64,000 nucleotides of DNA from Choristoneura fumiferana (GCF_025370935.1 NC_133477.1:20691881-20755880), one strand, 5' to 3'; shown: positions 47,515-60,714, numbered from the stretch's first letter. Translations and numbers: made by a program. The notes: a model not told the origin generated them from the letters alone.

Positions 47515-49700
47515 AGATATCAGAAAAGATACCAATTACCCCTTAAAAAGAGAGTAGTGTTGTGAATATTCATGGGAAACCGCTTCAATCGTTTCTGCCT
47601 TAATAAATATGTACATGCACAACTATAACAAATTACCAAAAACGCTGCCGCGTCTCAGACATTATCAGAGTTCATCCTCGAGGAATCGTCGAGTTCTGCA
47701 AAGTGACGCCTGATTCAATCAATTAGAAATAAAGAAAGAGCAAGATAACTAGTGTAATGTGAATAAAACCAGTGATATCAAAAGATGGCAGTTCACTGGA
47801 ACCTCTGTGTGATTTAAAATGAACCAAAGCTTGTGAGAGAATTGTACACAACGACATAGAATAAATGTGACAGCAGATAGTAATGTACGAAATGGAAAAT
47901 TTCGTCAACATTGTTGTCAAGAATGAAGTTACTATTAATAAGTAAGTAGACAAAGAAACTTGAAAGTCCAATACCATTTTTAACTGTGCGAATGATATTA
48001 TTAATTATGCAAGACTTGATTTCCCACTAATCAATATAAATGGCAAGTGCAAGAAACTGCTTCAATACAACAAAAAAAACAGTCTAATGAATATTAGACT
48101 GGCAATCTTTCTAAAACAGTGCCTGAATCATATATCAAAGCAATAATAAACAACAGACATAAATTTAAGAATAATTTATGAGAGAACTTAACCAGCTTCG
48201 AAATAGTGCTAATTGTGTTGAGTGTTATAATCGAACAGTATCTACCTCGTCGGTGTCTTCAAGTTGATGTGAAATTATGTTAAAAAGTGATAGTTGCTAG
48301 TGTTAACAGACATAGTGCGACAAAATGTATTGGCAGGTATGGCATGTTGTTAATCATGACATTTTAACCTACAGAGCCAAACTTAACTTGCCAAAGGGTT
48401 ACAACAACTAAGGAGAAATAATCTTTAGCCAATATGACATTTGACGCTGCTTTTGCTCAGAGAAAGAGGCGAAAATAAATGAGAATTATTGTTACAATTT
48501 GTTTCCTAGATAAAACATGTCTTTGTATTTGGCAATCTGTTTTTGCCTCAAGGTTGTTTTACGTGGTTATGTTTGCATTGCCACAAAATTTAGACAGTTG
48601 AACATCGAAGACTGTCGAAGACTGTAATTTTAGATGTCTAAGATTTGTCTAAGTTTTTTTATCAACACCGACCAAGGCGTTGTTTATGGAACTTAAATGT
48701 ACGATGATAATGATAACTATGGAAAGACAAATACAAATACACATCATGTTCAAAATGTTTACTTATTTCATTATCTAGGAATCAAGTTGTAGTAGTTTTT
48801 CTCCCACTAAGTTATTTATTGATTGGATCTGGCTGGTAGGGAGACTGTTGAGTTTGGAAGGAGTTATTAAAAAGTTAGTGATGTGCCGGATTCTTAAAAA
48901 TGTATACACTGACGTGGATACCGATTATTTTTGTCTAAATTCTTGGATACAAATTTCAACTATCTTAATGACTTTGGGCATCAAATATTCAATATTTGCA
49001 TTTTAAATGTACCAAACGTGTGATTTTAAGAAGTAAAAATTAATTTAAACCATATAGCGATCCACCCTGGATCAGCATGGGTGCAACTTTAAAACAAAGA
49101 GGAGAAAAAATAAAGAAAGTTTATACCTAGTCAAAGGCGGTAAAAAATCAAATTTTCATCTTTTCTCCAAAATTACACCCGCGCGAAATCGAGGCACTAA
49201 TCCTTTGGAAAAATTCGTTATGTAGTTGAACATACATGCAGAGGAACAGACGGCAGGTAGTGACTTTGTTTTATACCATTGTATTTAAAAATTTTGGGCA
49301 TTATATTCATTAAAAACTATATTTAATTAAATTCTTCAAGATACATCTGTTATAAGATCTGCTATAAAGAAATGGATATAAATACATCCGGCACATCACT
49401 ATTAAATATATTAATAATGGATATTGAGTAGTATATTGTGTAATAGCGATTAATAAATCAATACAGCGCAATTGATGTGCAAATGATTATGTTTTAATTT
49501 GTAGGACTTACCATGTTGATTGGTATTGTTAAATACCTTGAAGTATTATTTAGGGTTGGTCCACATTTGTATCATTCATGTATGTATCAAATACGCGTAT
49601 CCTAAGTGTGAACGCTCCCTTTAGTTTTTAATACGGAATTTGACTATGTTTTATTTATTTTATAAATAAAAACTTGGCAGAAAGAAGTACTAGCGTGTAT
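47515..49700 (+). other. Probable 3' UTR / unique downstream sequence of the transporter
   Basis: About 2.2 kb after the transporter stop codon shows no repeat I recognise and no convincing ORF. Candidate AATAAA signals occur at 47602 and near 47729, 49453 and 49664. Which one is used cannot be told from sequence, so the 3' end is open. Confidence 0.4.
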
Positions 49701-49804
49701 TGTCACACCTACTGCATATATCATTGTAATAATTTCACAACCCAATTTTTTTTCTTGGCTAAATGGCTATCAATGTTTTCATGATAATATAGGATTTGGC
49801 AAAT

Positions 49805-49890
49805 TTCATCATCATCATCCCAACCTATATACGTCCCACTGCTGGGCACAGGCCTCCTCTCAGAATGAGAGGGCTTTGGCCGTAGTATGG
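49805..49890 (-). mobile_element. SINE 3' fragment
   Basis: ATCATCATCCCAACCTATAT, then CGTCCCACTGCTGGGCACAG and GCCTCCTCTCAGAATGAGAG equal the 3' third of the SINE at 40.8 kb. The tRNA part is missing. Confidence 0.85.
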
Positions 49891-50132
49891 CTTCAGGAGT
49901 TGTCAAATACTTACTGTATTTAGCTCATGAGCTGGGGATATTATGTGGTGCAACATGGATTGCAATGTATCAGATACAGCGTGTTCCAAGATGTATATCT
50001 TTTCGCGTCTGAACTCATCATGACACTTGTCGGTGCTATGCGACAGTGATACGATACTAAAGTGATACAAATGGATTCATCCTGGTGGTTTAGCAATCTA
50101 AAGTGAATTTGATTGTTCCCGTGAACTGCTTC

Positions 50133-50321
50133 AACTTTGCCCTCTGGCCCCAACATTGCCTGATTCAATTTAGAGTCGATAAATAGCACCCTTCTAGGTT
50201 TTTAAACTTTTATCCCCCCGTAATAAAAATTCCCGTGTAGATAAAAGTTTAAAACCTATAAGAATGCTAAGTTATCGACTCTAAATCGAATCAGGCAATG
50301 TTGGGGCCAGAAGGCAAAGTT
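50133..50321. mobile_element. 189-bp palindromic MITE
   Basis: The left arm AACTTTGCCCTCTGGCCCCA, then ACATTGCCTGATTCAATTTA, is mirrored almost exactly by the right arm, including GAGTCGATAA and TTATCGACTC. Confidence 0.87.
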
Positions 50322-51539
50322 TTACGGTAACTAATTTTCTAGACAAACAATTCCTTGTGAAATAGTTTTATATTTTTTAAAGGTGTATAACACAATAGTA
50401 ACAGAAATTACAGCTATATTTTATTAATCGCTATAGAATTGGCTATAATCATAATAAATTCGAGTAGGCTAGAAAATGTAAAAGATAATGTAAGAATATT
50501 TCTGGAGTTAAGATTGGAGCAAAGTTGCTGTCAATTTAATACTGTGGCGATGGCTAAAATGTATGCGAGAAAAAAGAATTATAATTATCTATTTTACATT
50601 GACTTATATTTCATTTGACTTCTCTTTTGAAAAAAAAAATATAATTATTCCCATTTGCGAATAACGAGCTACTCTGCTCCTTTTAAAAGCTCAAAGATAA
50701 ATAGGGTTCTGTCGATAATTTCTGGGGGTCGTAAATTAGTCACGAGGTATAAAAAACAACAAACATTGGAACATACAACCTCCTCTTTGTTTGAAGCCTG
50801 TTAAAAAACCGTGTAATATCATATCACAAGTATGCACGAGAGATATTACGTGTTTTGAAGCCTATAATTTAGATCTAGCGTCAAAAATCTCACGTGCTCT
50901 ATCTCACGTGGTATCTTTAAAAGGGGGAAGGAAATTTATGGACTCGGACACCCCCTTACTAACAGTTGTAAGTATCTATATGTGGTTTTAAAACTACTGA
51001 CCTATATTTTTTTTTGATCTGGGAATTATAAAGAGCTGCCGTTGCGTCGTAAATAATGTTCCTTTATGACACAACTTACGTAGAAGAGGGAATAGGACAG
51101 CACTGATTTTCAAAAATTAATGAAATACGTTATGTAATATTGATACTTTATTACGTAGAAGTTTCCACTGCATGGCAATTATAGCTGAATGAACTGTATA
51201 AAGGACCCGAGCTATAAGACATTTAAAAAAAAAGTTGTAAAAAAATATCCTCAGTGTATTCAAATGCCATCCAGTGGACCTCATTAACTATCATTTTCGA
51301 TAATTAAGACTATAATATCGTGATATTCATGATATAATCTGTATTTTATAGTCATTCAGTAATTTATTATTCAAATCATATTCTTATTAGGCTATAACCG
51401 GAGAGGCTAGTGGTGACCTAGTTAAACAATATATGCACTGCCAGGGACGTAATTTTCCAAGGAAAACCGATATAGAATCACTAGTATTACAGAATGGTTT
51501 AACCCGACAAAAAATACCTACAGTCTTTGAAACATAATA

Positions 51540-52031
51540 CGAGAGCGGAATTTTCAGGGCACTTTTTGACCTGTCATAGTGACTTCTCACTTATCCACTT
51601 CCGATATACATATATCGATAACGATACACAACATAGGTACTAAAGAAGATTCAAATCTTTTCTCCAATTAACTTTCGAGCAGTTGAAAATGTGAAATAGA
51701 CATATGCAATGAACAATGAATAGATAACAATTTCTAATTTAATAATTTCAGTTCAGTTTTTTCTTTTGTAGTTAATAGTGTAATGTTAACAAGTGTTCGA
51801 TTAATGTCTCTATAAAAGAAATAGTTTTTTTTTTCATATTTTCCGGTTACTACTTCTTTTACAGTCATTATCCATTTGTATGCGGAAAAAGAACGCTCTA
51901 CATAACATGATAAGTACGACAATCTAATTTAAACTATATAACATCATAATATATCGACATCATTTAGGTAGAGTCGATGAGTGAGAAGTCACTATGACAG
52001 ACCAAAAATGCCATGAAAATTTCGCTCTCTG
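51540..52031. mobile_element. TIR element of about 490 bp
   Basis: The left end GAGAGCGGAATTTTCAGGGC, then GTCATAGTGACTTCTCACTT, is mirrored at 51975-52030 (GTGAGAAGTCACTATGACAG, GAAAATTTCGCTCTC). The inverted ends are about 58 bp. No transposase frame is seen. Confidence 0.8.
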
Positions 52032-52263
52032 TACATAATTGAATTTTAAAGCAGTGAGTCGAACCGTGCGGCTGAAATTGGTCTATTGTATCCTTTGAAT
52101 AAAAATAAGTCAAATGAAAAACAAACTTACACTATTGTTAAAATACACTCTCTAAAAATGCCTTGGCATACTCTAATGAGTAATAATGATAATTCCTAGA
52201 CAAATTTGATGTTTTGACTCAGTAGTAATATGCCTATATTGAAATGTTCAGAACTGTCTAGGG

Positions 52264-52492
52264 TTAAGCCGCATTTACATTTATAAGTATCTATCGTGTT
52301 GTATTGTGATGCTCTCTGTCTCTCTTTCTATAGCTTTGATGCGACACAACACAATCCGTCGATAAATGTGAACGCAACCATATAAAATGTATGAAACCCT
52401 CAGATTAAGAGGTCACTTGACTAACATGAAACCTATACCGTTCTGATGCGTCACGACACAACATGACAGATAAATGTGAATGCGGTTTTAAA
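52264..52492. mobile_element. TIR MITE (GCCGCATTTACA ends)
   Basis: TAAGCCGCATTTACATTTAT on the left and AAATGTGAATGCGGTTTTA on the right are inverted. Inner motifs GATGCGACACAACACAAT and GATGCGTCACGACACAACAT repeat. Confidence 0.6.
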
Positions 52493-54374
52493 GAAGGCTA
52501 GGCACATTCGATGAGTGTAGTAAGAGAATCTGTGGTATTAGGGCCCGTTTCACCACGTATATGTCCCTGATATTTTGTGGTGCTGTCTCTGTTTTTTCTA
52601 ACAATATAAAAAGAAACTGCATTACAAATATCAGTCGCATAGCTCTTAGGAAATTATCAGAATGATGAATGCAGTTTGGAATCAGAGGCCGTGTTGTCCA
52701 GGGATGTTATGGATTTCGGATCTGGAATACGGATATAATGTCAAACACAACACCGGTTTCGGTTACAGTTACGGATATTGGATTTTTAAGGAAGTTTAAA
52801 AGTAAAATACAAATAGGAATATAAATGATTTGAATTTAATTGTAATAGTTACGAGTGGTAAATTACGACTTAGCAATAAAAATAAACAATAGCTGCATGC
52901 AGAAGACGCGCGCGTTTGTTCTGTTGGCTCGGCCGAGCAAAAACAAAAACCTGTCTCTAGACTCCGCCCCTGTCCGAAACCATCCGAATTTTTTATACCG
53001 GAGTCGGGTACGGATAGTTTCGGTTACGGATACGAAGCTCCATAATATCCCTTGTTGTCTACGCGTGGGTGGTTGCGGTCGCATCCATCGTCTCTTTCTA
53101 CCGTCATCCTACACCGCGAGACAGAACGAAGTGGTGAAAACTATTGTGATTCCAAATGTTTTAGTTAGTATAATTCCTCAGTTCTAATCCAAGGTTTGAC
53201 AATGCCCATCCTAATAGAATTATAGAATGTAACTAAAAATTTCCATTTGAGATATTAAATATATAAACTTGGGGTTAAAATTTCCCAATTTTCTTAGGAC
53301 TAAGCGAATTACAATTGCCAAAGACTGCCTCACATTTAAATCAGTGAATGAAGATCTTCCTATTTAATTAGAGTAAGAGTAGCGGGTGACTCATTTTACA
53401 AAGTTAATTCGAAAAGGCTCTAAAGTTTATTTCTGTGCTGTCTACATTTATGGTCAGGCCCTTAGCACTCATAGACTCCAAGATCTCTTCAGGTGGCACA
53501 ACCGCACTGAGTTCAAATAACGGGAAAGATAACGCATATATGCGTTCCCGGCAGTAAATACGTTAATACAGAAAATTGTACTCGCTACTTTATCAAATAG
53601 TGTTGTCTAGCCTTACGGAATTGTAATTTGGGAGATCGTGAAATGTTGAAAGGTTTTTGTCTCGTGCTAGAAATAGTGTTTTGATTTTTGTGTAGTCTTT
53701 TAAATTGAAGACGTGATGCGTTCGGGTGTACGGGTAAAACTTTTTTTTTTTTTTAGTAATTTTTGTGAAAAAATTACTTATTGCCTTACTGAATACGTTT
53801 TTTTATGGAAATGTCCTACGACTTGTTTTAAAACAATTTTGTATTATGTTTTGTATTTTTAAAGCGTCAAATATGGAATGATTAAAACATCCGGACGCAT
53901 CATATAATAAAATGGTTGAATGATATGGTTAAAGAAAAATAATGTGAAAATCAATTACCAAAAAGTTTTCTTTGATTCTTCCGTAGAATTAGCTATTTTA
54001 TGATAATTACGATAGAATTACTTTTTGCGGTTGATTCGTAATATTAACCAAATTGTTAAAAAATATTTTAAAATCTGAAAATAGATACCAAATAATGCAC
54101 ATTTTCACCTAATCATGACATGTAATAATGTTATTTGTGATATTGGTAGAGGTTAGTTTCTTAGTTTCTTAGTAAGATTAGCGATAAGAAGATGCTATTA
54201 ATATATTCTTACCAGAAATCGCGAGATGTATGATGTATGAGTGCCGCTCATGATACTGGGATTAGTGTTAATCTTCTAAACTTGCCCCTGATATATACCA
54301 CTCGTATCGTACGTAAAGTTACACTAAGCAATGGGTCGCACGACGGACACGGTCATTCATGTGAAAGTGGCCTA

Positions 54375-54762
54375 ATGAGGGCTATCGTTTTTTGTCTCAC
54401 TAGATGGCGCACTGTTGCGTGAGGTTTCTAAGTATGGCTTTCGAAGATATCATATTTAATACACTTTAAAACCGTACCATAAATCGAGCATGCCACAGTG
54501 TTGCAAAGTCCCCGTTTTGTTCGGAAAAAAGGGAGGACAAAGGTTTCCGAAAGACAAAACTGTCTCAAAACACAGACATTCATTGCCCCGGAACGCATAT
54601 TTGCCATAATTAATTTCAGATATTGCAAAATATTCACAAAATTATTCTAATTATAAATAAACCCGCGTCGCTCACCCAAAAACTATGAGATTTGACATTT
54701 CGGAGACCTCACGCTACACTAGCGCCTCTAGTGGAGAATTCATACGCGATAGCCCTCATTGC
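54375..54762. mobile_element. TIR element with THAP-like coding remnant, copy 2
   Basis: Nearly identical to 44176-44602, but about 40 bp are deleted between GTATGGCTTTCGAAG and ATCATATTTAATACAC. The same frame starts at 54490 (MPQCCKVPVLFGKKGGQRFP) and stops after 39 codons. Confidence 0.68.
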
Positions 54763-55284
54763 GTCTGCAAAAGGAACCTGTAGTTGCCGTAAAAGAAAAG
54801 CCTGTTAATTATAGTGCAGCTATCTTCTAATGCATTGAACCATACACAATAACTCTGCCCATCCGCGACCTTTAGTATGGACCTCTGCAAAGTAACGCCT
54901 GATTTAGTAAATTATTTTCTAGTGCACTATTTTATTAGAATCGTTTCAATAGTTCCTAGTAGCATGGGGTGCATATTTTCACGACGAGAATTAAAAAAAA
55001 ACAATGTTCTTCTTAACAGTAAAATTATCCCAGCATGATAAGCGGAGCTCGATTATTTTACCTAGAAACTACTGTTTTTGATCTATTCGAGAACGACTCG
55101 TCACTCCATCGAAGGAATTGTAGATCATGTAAATCTAGTGTTAGTTTTGGACCCAAGACATCTCGAACGTTCATGATATCGTCTCATTTACTAAGTGCTG
55201 CCTTCAGCGCGTATAGGCAATTAACAATTCTCATTCGTAGTATTCGACACTTCGTGTTCGAGATGTTTGTTGCGACAAAGAACA

Positions 55285-56260
55285 TAAAGGTGCACTTACA
55301 CGGGCAATTTTTGAGCAATAGTTACCCGGTAACACACTGGGATTGAATATTTTGAATTTGGACCGAAATGAATATCGTCCAAAGGAATTTCGGCATAATT
55401 AATTGTGCTGAAATATTTTTAGAATCTAAATTTTTGCAATTATAAATTAATCAAGTCCGAAATGAGTTTTGCCTATTGTAAATTAGGTGCAAAATTAAAT
55501 ACGGAATAAGTAAATGTCTGAATTAAGATCAAAACGTAATGTGTAGACTTTAAAAAAAAATGGAACATTTACAAATGGTAACTTGTCTGAGTTTGCGCAA
55601 ATACCAATGGTCATTATTTCTTACGGCCTAAATCAAACTTGTAAATTTTGCCATGTGACAAGATTCCATATGGGCAATATTCAGGATGGACAGTTTTCCT
55701 TGTTGATGTAATTCAAACGGGTCCATATCGACTCGTATACTTATTGTAAGTCCGAATGTAATGTTTGTCAGAATGATCGTTTGTCATAACTTTTTTTTTC
55801 TCTCAATCCAATAATTGTTCAGAATTGTTATAAAACAAACCTAACTAACCTATCTTTTAGTTTTCTATAGAATGACCATTTAAAATTTTCAGGAAAATTG
55901 AAGGTTTTAGTGGGAAAAAAATTATGACAAACGAAGATTCGGACAAAAATTACGGTATGACTAGCGAAGAGTATGCGAACTTTGTCGCTCCCAATTCAAA
56001 CTGTAATTTTTCTGCTTGGACGCATAATTACGAGTCATAATTTTCCATTTGTACCTACTCAATGATGGATCCATTACAATCAGTAATGAGTGAATCTGGA
56101 GCAAGTTGTGGCGAAATCATGTTTAGTAAATTGTGGTGCGGCAATTGCACTACTTAGTTCATTTAATGCGGCCCTCGAAGTTGTTTTAAACTACTTCGTC
56201 GAACAAACGTCTCCACATTAGTCGAGCAATCTTAGCAGCTCGTGTAAATGCGCCTTTACA
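55285..56260. mobile_element. Possible long inverted-ended element
   Basis: AAAGGTGCACTTACACGGGC at the left and the reverse complement of GCTCGTGTAAATGCGCCTTT at the right agree at 17 of 20 bases. Repeat C copy 2 is inside. Confidence 0.4.
55798..55998 (+). repeat. Interspersed repeat C, copy 2
   Basis: Same blocks as 45231-45423, with scattered substitutions and small gaps. It lies within the inverted-ended unit 55285-56260. Confidence 0.85.
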
Positions 56261-57368
56261 CTAACGGCTCGGATATTAGGCTAAGCGCACACGGACGACT
56301 ACGTCTGATGAGAGACTAATTAATAAACGTCTGAAATCTTTCTCCTTTCAATATAATTTGGAACTTTTGACTGTAAGCACACAAAGCTTATGACAGGTCA
56401 ACCATATTGGCCGTGCCAAATGTTAGATTTGTACGACAAATTTTGACATAAGGGGTTAACCTCGCTCTCCATGAAACGGCAGGAAAAATGTAGTGTAAAA
56501 ATAAACTAATGCCAACTCCTGTCATAACTGCTTTGTGCTGTAGAATCACAGTTATTTCATAAGTTTCTTCCTAAGTATTTTTGATGCTTGTTCTTTTATA
56601 GCTCGACCGTTTAAATGAGTCTGCCTGCCGCCCGCACCTCCTTCAGACCCCTTTGTCGTCGTACCCCCGCGCCCCTGTACCCGCGCAGGCGAGGACTCAG
56701 TTACGCGGTTTGCCTATAGTTTATGACACTGCTTCGTAGCAATGTGTTCAAAGGTTCGAAAAACTGTTCCGTTTTCACGCCATTTCTAAGAACAGACAAA
56801 CAATGTTTTCTATGCGATGTATAGCGAATATATATAATGAGCTCCCGATATTTCTACGCAACCACTAGAGCCGACGCACTGGCCAGAACCTTTGAGGTTT
56901 GTAAGCAGTCCCCAATTGTAATACTTCAATAGTTAATAAGCTAAAAGTCCTAGTTTTATCGGAGAAAGATTTATCCTATTTTGTAGATCAGCATCCCATG
57001 CAAACAATAAGACAATTGTTTAAAACGGGTATAAAAATGTATTATCGATTTGTTGCACTGTTTATGTGTGTTTGTCCCCTAGTAAAAATATTTTTTTGCA
57101 TTTAATGGTCGTTTTATTGAAATACCTACTCTAAAACCGGCCAAGTGTGAGTCGGACTCGCGCTCCGAAGGTTCCGTAGTACCTATAGCCGGCACTGCAA
57201 GCAGACATCAGGTACCTAGTTCAAAAATAGAAATATTGTTAAAAAAATTGCTAGCTTGTAGTTTGAGAGGAATAATTCTGAATTTTGACACAATTCTTAT
57301 CCTTCACTATCTTTTCGGTAACTGAAATTATGAGCCAGGTGCAGTCTGGTTCAAGGATTTATTAGATA

Positions 57369-60030
57369 CTAGCTTTTGCCGCGACTTCGTCCGCGTGGAA
57401 TAGTAATTTTGGGAAGTATTTAATTATTTAGGATACCTATTTGCCAATAATAGTACATAGAAACTTCTACGGTTTACCGAAAATAACTTTTAATACATTG
57501 CTATAAATATAAACTATTTTTTTGTTCTTCCATCCATCCATCCACCCGATGTTCTTTGGTAAACATAAATATTTTGAGGTAGCTACAATTTAGCAATACG
57601 ACGTGTATTCTACCCTGCCAACACAAAAGGACTAATCCTTCATAGTGAACTCTTGACACCTTACGTCCTTTATTGTAAGTTAGTAGGGTAGGATTATAAT
57701 TAAGACGGCATTTTTACTAAGCATAGCTACACATATTTCCGATAAATATACTTATAGGTATGTAGTAATTTGTTTGGAATTCCTTAAGAACTTTCATCCC
57801 CATATTTTCAAGTAAATAGGTTGAAATTTGAAAAGCGCTAGAACAAATGTTTTTTAGGGTTCCGTACCTAAAAAGGAAAAAAATGGAACTCTTATAGGAT
57901 TACTTTGCTATCCGTCCGTCTGTCTATCAAACCTCTAAGTCAAAGCAATCAAAAGCTACAGTCATTAAAAAGGTGTTTCCAAACCAATTGCCTTAACAGA
58001 AAAAGTTATAGGGTACTTCCGGCTGTCCTAGAAACTTGGAATTTTGCATAAAGGTAGCTCTTATTGCACAATTAATAAGAAAAATCTGAAAATCATAATT
58101 TTTCATGTCTGACTGTCTATGTGAATACGCCATCTAAAATGATCCCACATTGCGTACATTTTGCCTATGAGCTTAGAAGGCTTTACTAACACTGCATCAT
58201 CCCCTCTGCTAACATCCACTCGCAGTTAAAATTTTCAAAACGCTTGAACAAATATCTATTTATTTCTTAAAAGTAGTCCCATGCCAAGTTTCATAAAGAA
58301 CCATCGATTTATCTTCGACAATGACGATCTTCCATATAAAGTTTCATCCCCTATTTCACCCCTCACAGGAAGAGTTTTAAAGACGCGCGAACAAATATGT
58401 ATTTATCTCTTAGCACGTGCCCAAATGCCAAATTTCATAAAGAACCGTCGAATTATCTTCGACAATGACGATCTTCCATATTAAGTTTCATCCCCTATTA
58501 CACCCCCTCACAGGAAGAATTTTTAAAAGCGCAAAAAAATATCTATTTATCTCTTATCACGTACCCAAATGCCAAGTTTCATAAAGAACTATCGATTTGT
58601 CTTCGACAATGACGATCTTCCATATAAACTTTCATCCCCTATTTCACCCCCTCACACGAAGAATTTTGAAAAACGTGCGAAAAAATAGTTATTTGTGCAA
58701 CAAGAGAGCAAAGTTGTTTTTTGTTGCGAGTGTTGATTTTGAATCCCGAGTAAGCGAAGGATTCTATAATTGAATCACGAGCGTTAGCGAGTGATTCTAG
58801 GTTAGAATCCTGAGATCAGCAAGGGATTGAAATACACGAGATGCAAAAAAACTTTGGTCTCGTGTGACACATACAATTTTTCACCTCAGCAGCGAGAACA
58901 TAATTTAAATGTAACATAAGAATAAAACCACATATACCTACCTGTTTACAAAACAAACACATTTTTTTAAATAGAATCCGATTATTATCAAATATAATAA
59001 TTACATTTAAAACCATATAAAGAATCCAGTAGCTACAATACAAATCGCATACTCATAACATGCAATCTTAACTTCTTGTACTAATGTCACACTTATTTTT
59101 TAATACTGCAAAAAGCCTCATCTCGGGGTAATTGAAAAGGTTGAACAATTAAACTTTAAATATGATTTTTATTAAGATTTCTATTACATAAACATAAATA
59201 GATTTGTTAAAAATCATTCAATTTAACAAATAATAATTATACTGTAGAGGCAGTATACGGAATTCTTTTATAAAAAAAACAAGAGAAGCGGCTTTCGTGC
59301 AACGAGGTTGCATACTTTATTAAAAGATCGGGAAAATTTACATTTTGGAAATATTTCGATATATTTTTAATACCAAAAATTTAATTTAAGTTTGTAATCG
59401 ACAAATTTGATCCTATCTCTCGCTTTTTTCGTGTTGAAGTGAAATGACAGATCAAAGTAAAGTTCAAATATTTAGAATTCAGTGAGTAGACCCAACACTG
59501 TACTCAGCATTTAAAAAAAATAATTAAAAAGTTACTTTGTCTCACGGAGTGAGCAAAATGCGATTTTGCTCACTGATTTCTCATAGCAAAACCTGCCTGT
59601 TTGAGGTGCTGAGGTGAAAAATCTATTTATCTCTTTTCATGTGCCAAAATGGCAAGTTTAATAAAGATTCATCGATTTATCTTCGATAATGACGACCTTA
59701 CACATAAACTTTCATCCCCTATTTCATCCCCTCACAGGTCGAATTTTCAAAAAAGCTCAAACAAATATAGACTTATTTCTTATTAAGTGCCTAAATGCCA
59801 AGTTTCATAGTTTTATCTTTGACAGCGACGAACTTCCACCATATAAACTTTCATCCCCTATTTCAACCCCTTAAAGCCTCTTTTTCGCGATAAAAGGTAG
59901 CCTATGTTCTTTCCCAAGGTCTATTCTATCTCTGTACCTAATTTCATCAAAATTGGTTCAGCGGTTTAGGCGTGAAAGCGTAACAGACAGACAGACAGAC
60001 AGAGTTACTTTCGCATTTATAATATTAATT
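57369..60030 (-). mobile_element. Helitron-like element with internal tandem repeats and nested insertion
   Basis: On the minus strand it starts near ATTATAAATGCGAAAGTAAC, followed by (CTGT)n and GCTTTCACGCCTAAACCGCT, and ends at 57369 with GCGGACGAAGTCGCGGCAAA, AG and CTAG. The body holds about five tandem units of 125-145 bp (58250-58680 and 59620-59880) marked on the plus strand by ATGCCAAGTTTCATAAAGAA, GACAATGACGATCTTCCATA and TTTCATCCCCTATTTCACCC. No helicase ORF is present. Repeats of another type (GGGTTCCGTACCTAAAAAGG at 57857) also lie inside, so the element is composite. Confidence 0.65.
58877..59621. mobile_element. Nested 745-bp TIR element splitting the tandem array
   Basis: TTTTTCACCTCAGCA at 58877 has its exact reverse complement at 59607-59621. 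The array unit stops near 58690 and resumes at 59620 (ATCTATTTATCTCTTTTCAT), so insertion interrupted the array. The segment 58690-58876 is also foreign to the array, and the precise border is uncertain. Confidence 0.6.
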
Positions 60031-60283
60031 ATATTATATTATATATTATAATTATAATATTATAATATTATAATAAGTATGGATTAAGTGCCTAAATGCC
60101 AAGTTTCATAGTTTTATCTTTGACAGCGACGAACTTCCACCATATAAACTTTCATCCCCTATTTCAACCCCTTAAAGCCTCTTTTTCACAAAAAAAGGTA
60201 GCCTATGTTCTTTCCCAATGTCTATTCTATCTCTGTACCAAATTTCATCAAAATCGGTTCAGCGGTTTAGGCGTGAAAGCGTA

Positions 60284-60316
<33 letters not shown>

Positions 60317-60378
60317 GTTACTTTCGCATTTATAATATTAGTATGGATAGTATGGATAGTATGGATTAGTATGGATTA
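60031..60378 (-). repeat. Recent tandem duplication of the Helitron-like 5' part
   Basis: Bases 60086-60340 repeat 59787-60020 almost exactly (AAGTGCCTAAATGCCAAGTT, GACAGCGACGAACTTCCACC, GTAGCCTATGTTCTTTCCCA) at an offset of about 300 bp. The second copy has a longer (CAGA)n run and ends in a short ATGGATAGT tandem. Confidence 0.85.
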
Positions 60379-60429
60379 AATACACTCTCGTGAGATATAT
60401 TGATTAAATTATTGATTCTAAATTTTTAT

Positions 60430-60510
60430 TTTTATCTTTCGTAAAAATCGAAACTAGTCAGACTGTTCCTGGCTTAGCGTGAGTTGAATCGTTTAATTTA
60501 ATAATTTTGA
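60430..60510. repeat. Single end of the 35 kb TIR element
   Basis: AATCGAAACTAGTCAGACTG, TTCCTGGCTTA and GAATCGTTTAATTTAATAAT match the right end of 34900-35295. It abuts the following Helitron-like element. Confidence 0.65.
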
Positions 60511-60511
60511 T

Positions 60512-60714
60512 TTGCGAAAGTGTGTGTGTTTGTATGTTTGTCCGTCTTTCACGTCGAAACGGAGCGACGGACCGACGTGATTTTTGGCATAGAGATAGTT
60601 TATGGGCCAGAGAGTGACATAGGCTACTTTTTACCCCGGAAAAATGCACAGTTCCAGAGGGAACAGCGCGCGATAACCGAATTCCACGCGGGCGAAGCCG
60701 CGGGCAAAAGCTAG
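60512..60714 (+). mobile_element. Helitron-like non-autonomous element, close relative of 3105-3315
   Basis: TTTGTCCGTCTTTCACGTCG, ATAGGCTACTTTTTACCCCG and the end GCGGGCGAAGCCGCGGGC-AAAAG-CTAG match the 3.1 kb copy nearly base for base. Confidence 0.78.

Noticed and set aside
58250..60345. Spaced direct repeats considered as a CRISPR-like array
   Set aside because: Units of 125-145 bp without constant short repeats and unique spacers, inside a Helitron-like element of a eukaryotic genome.
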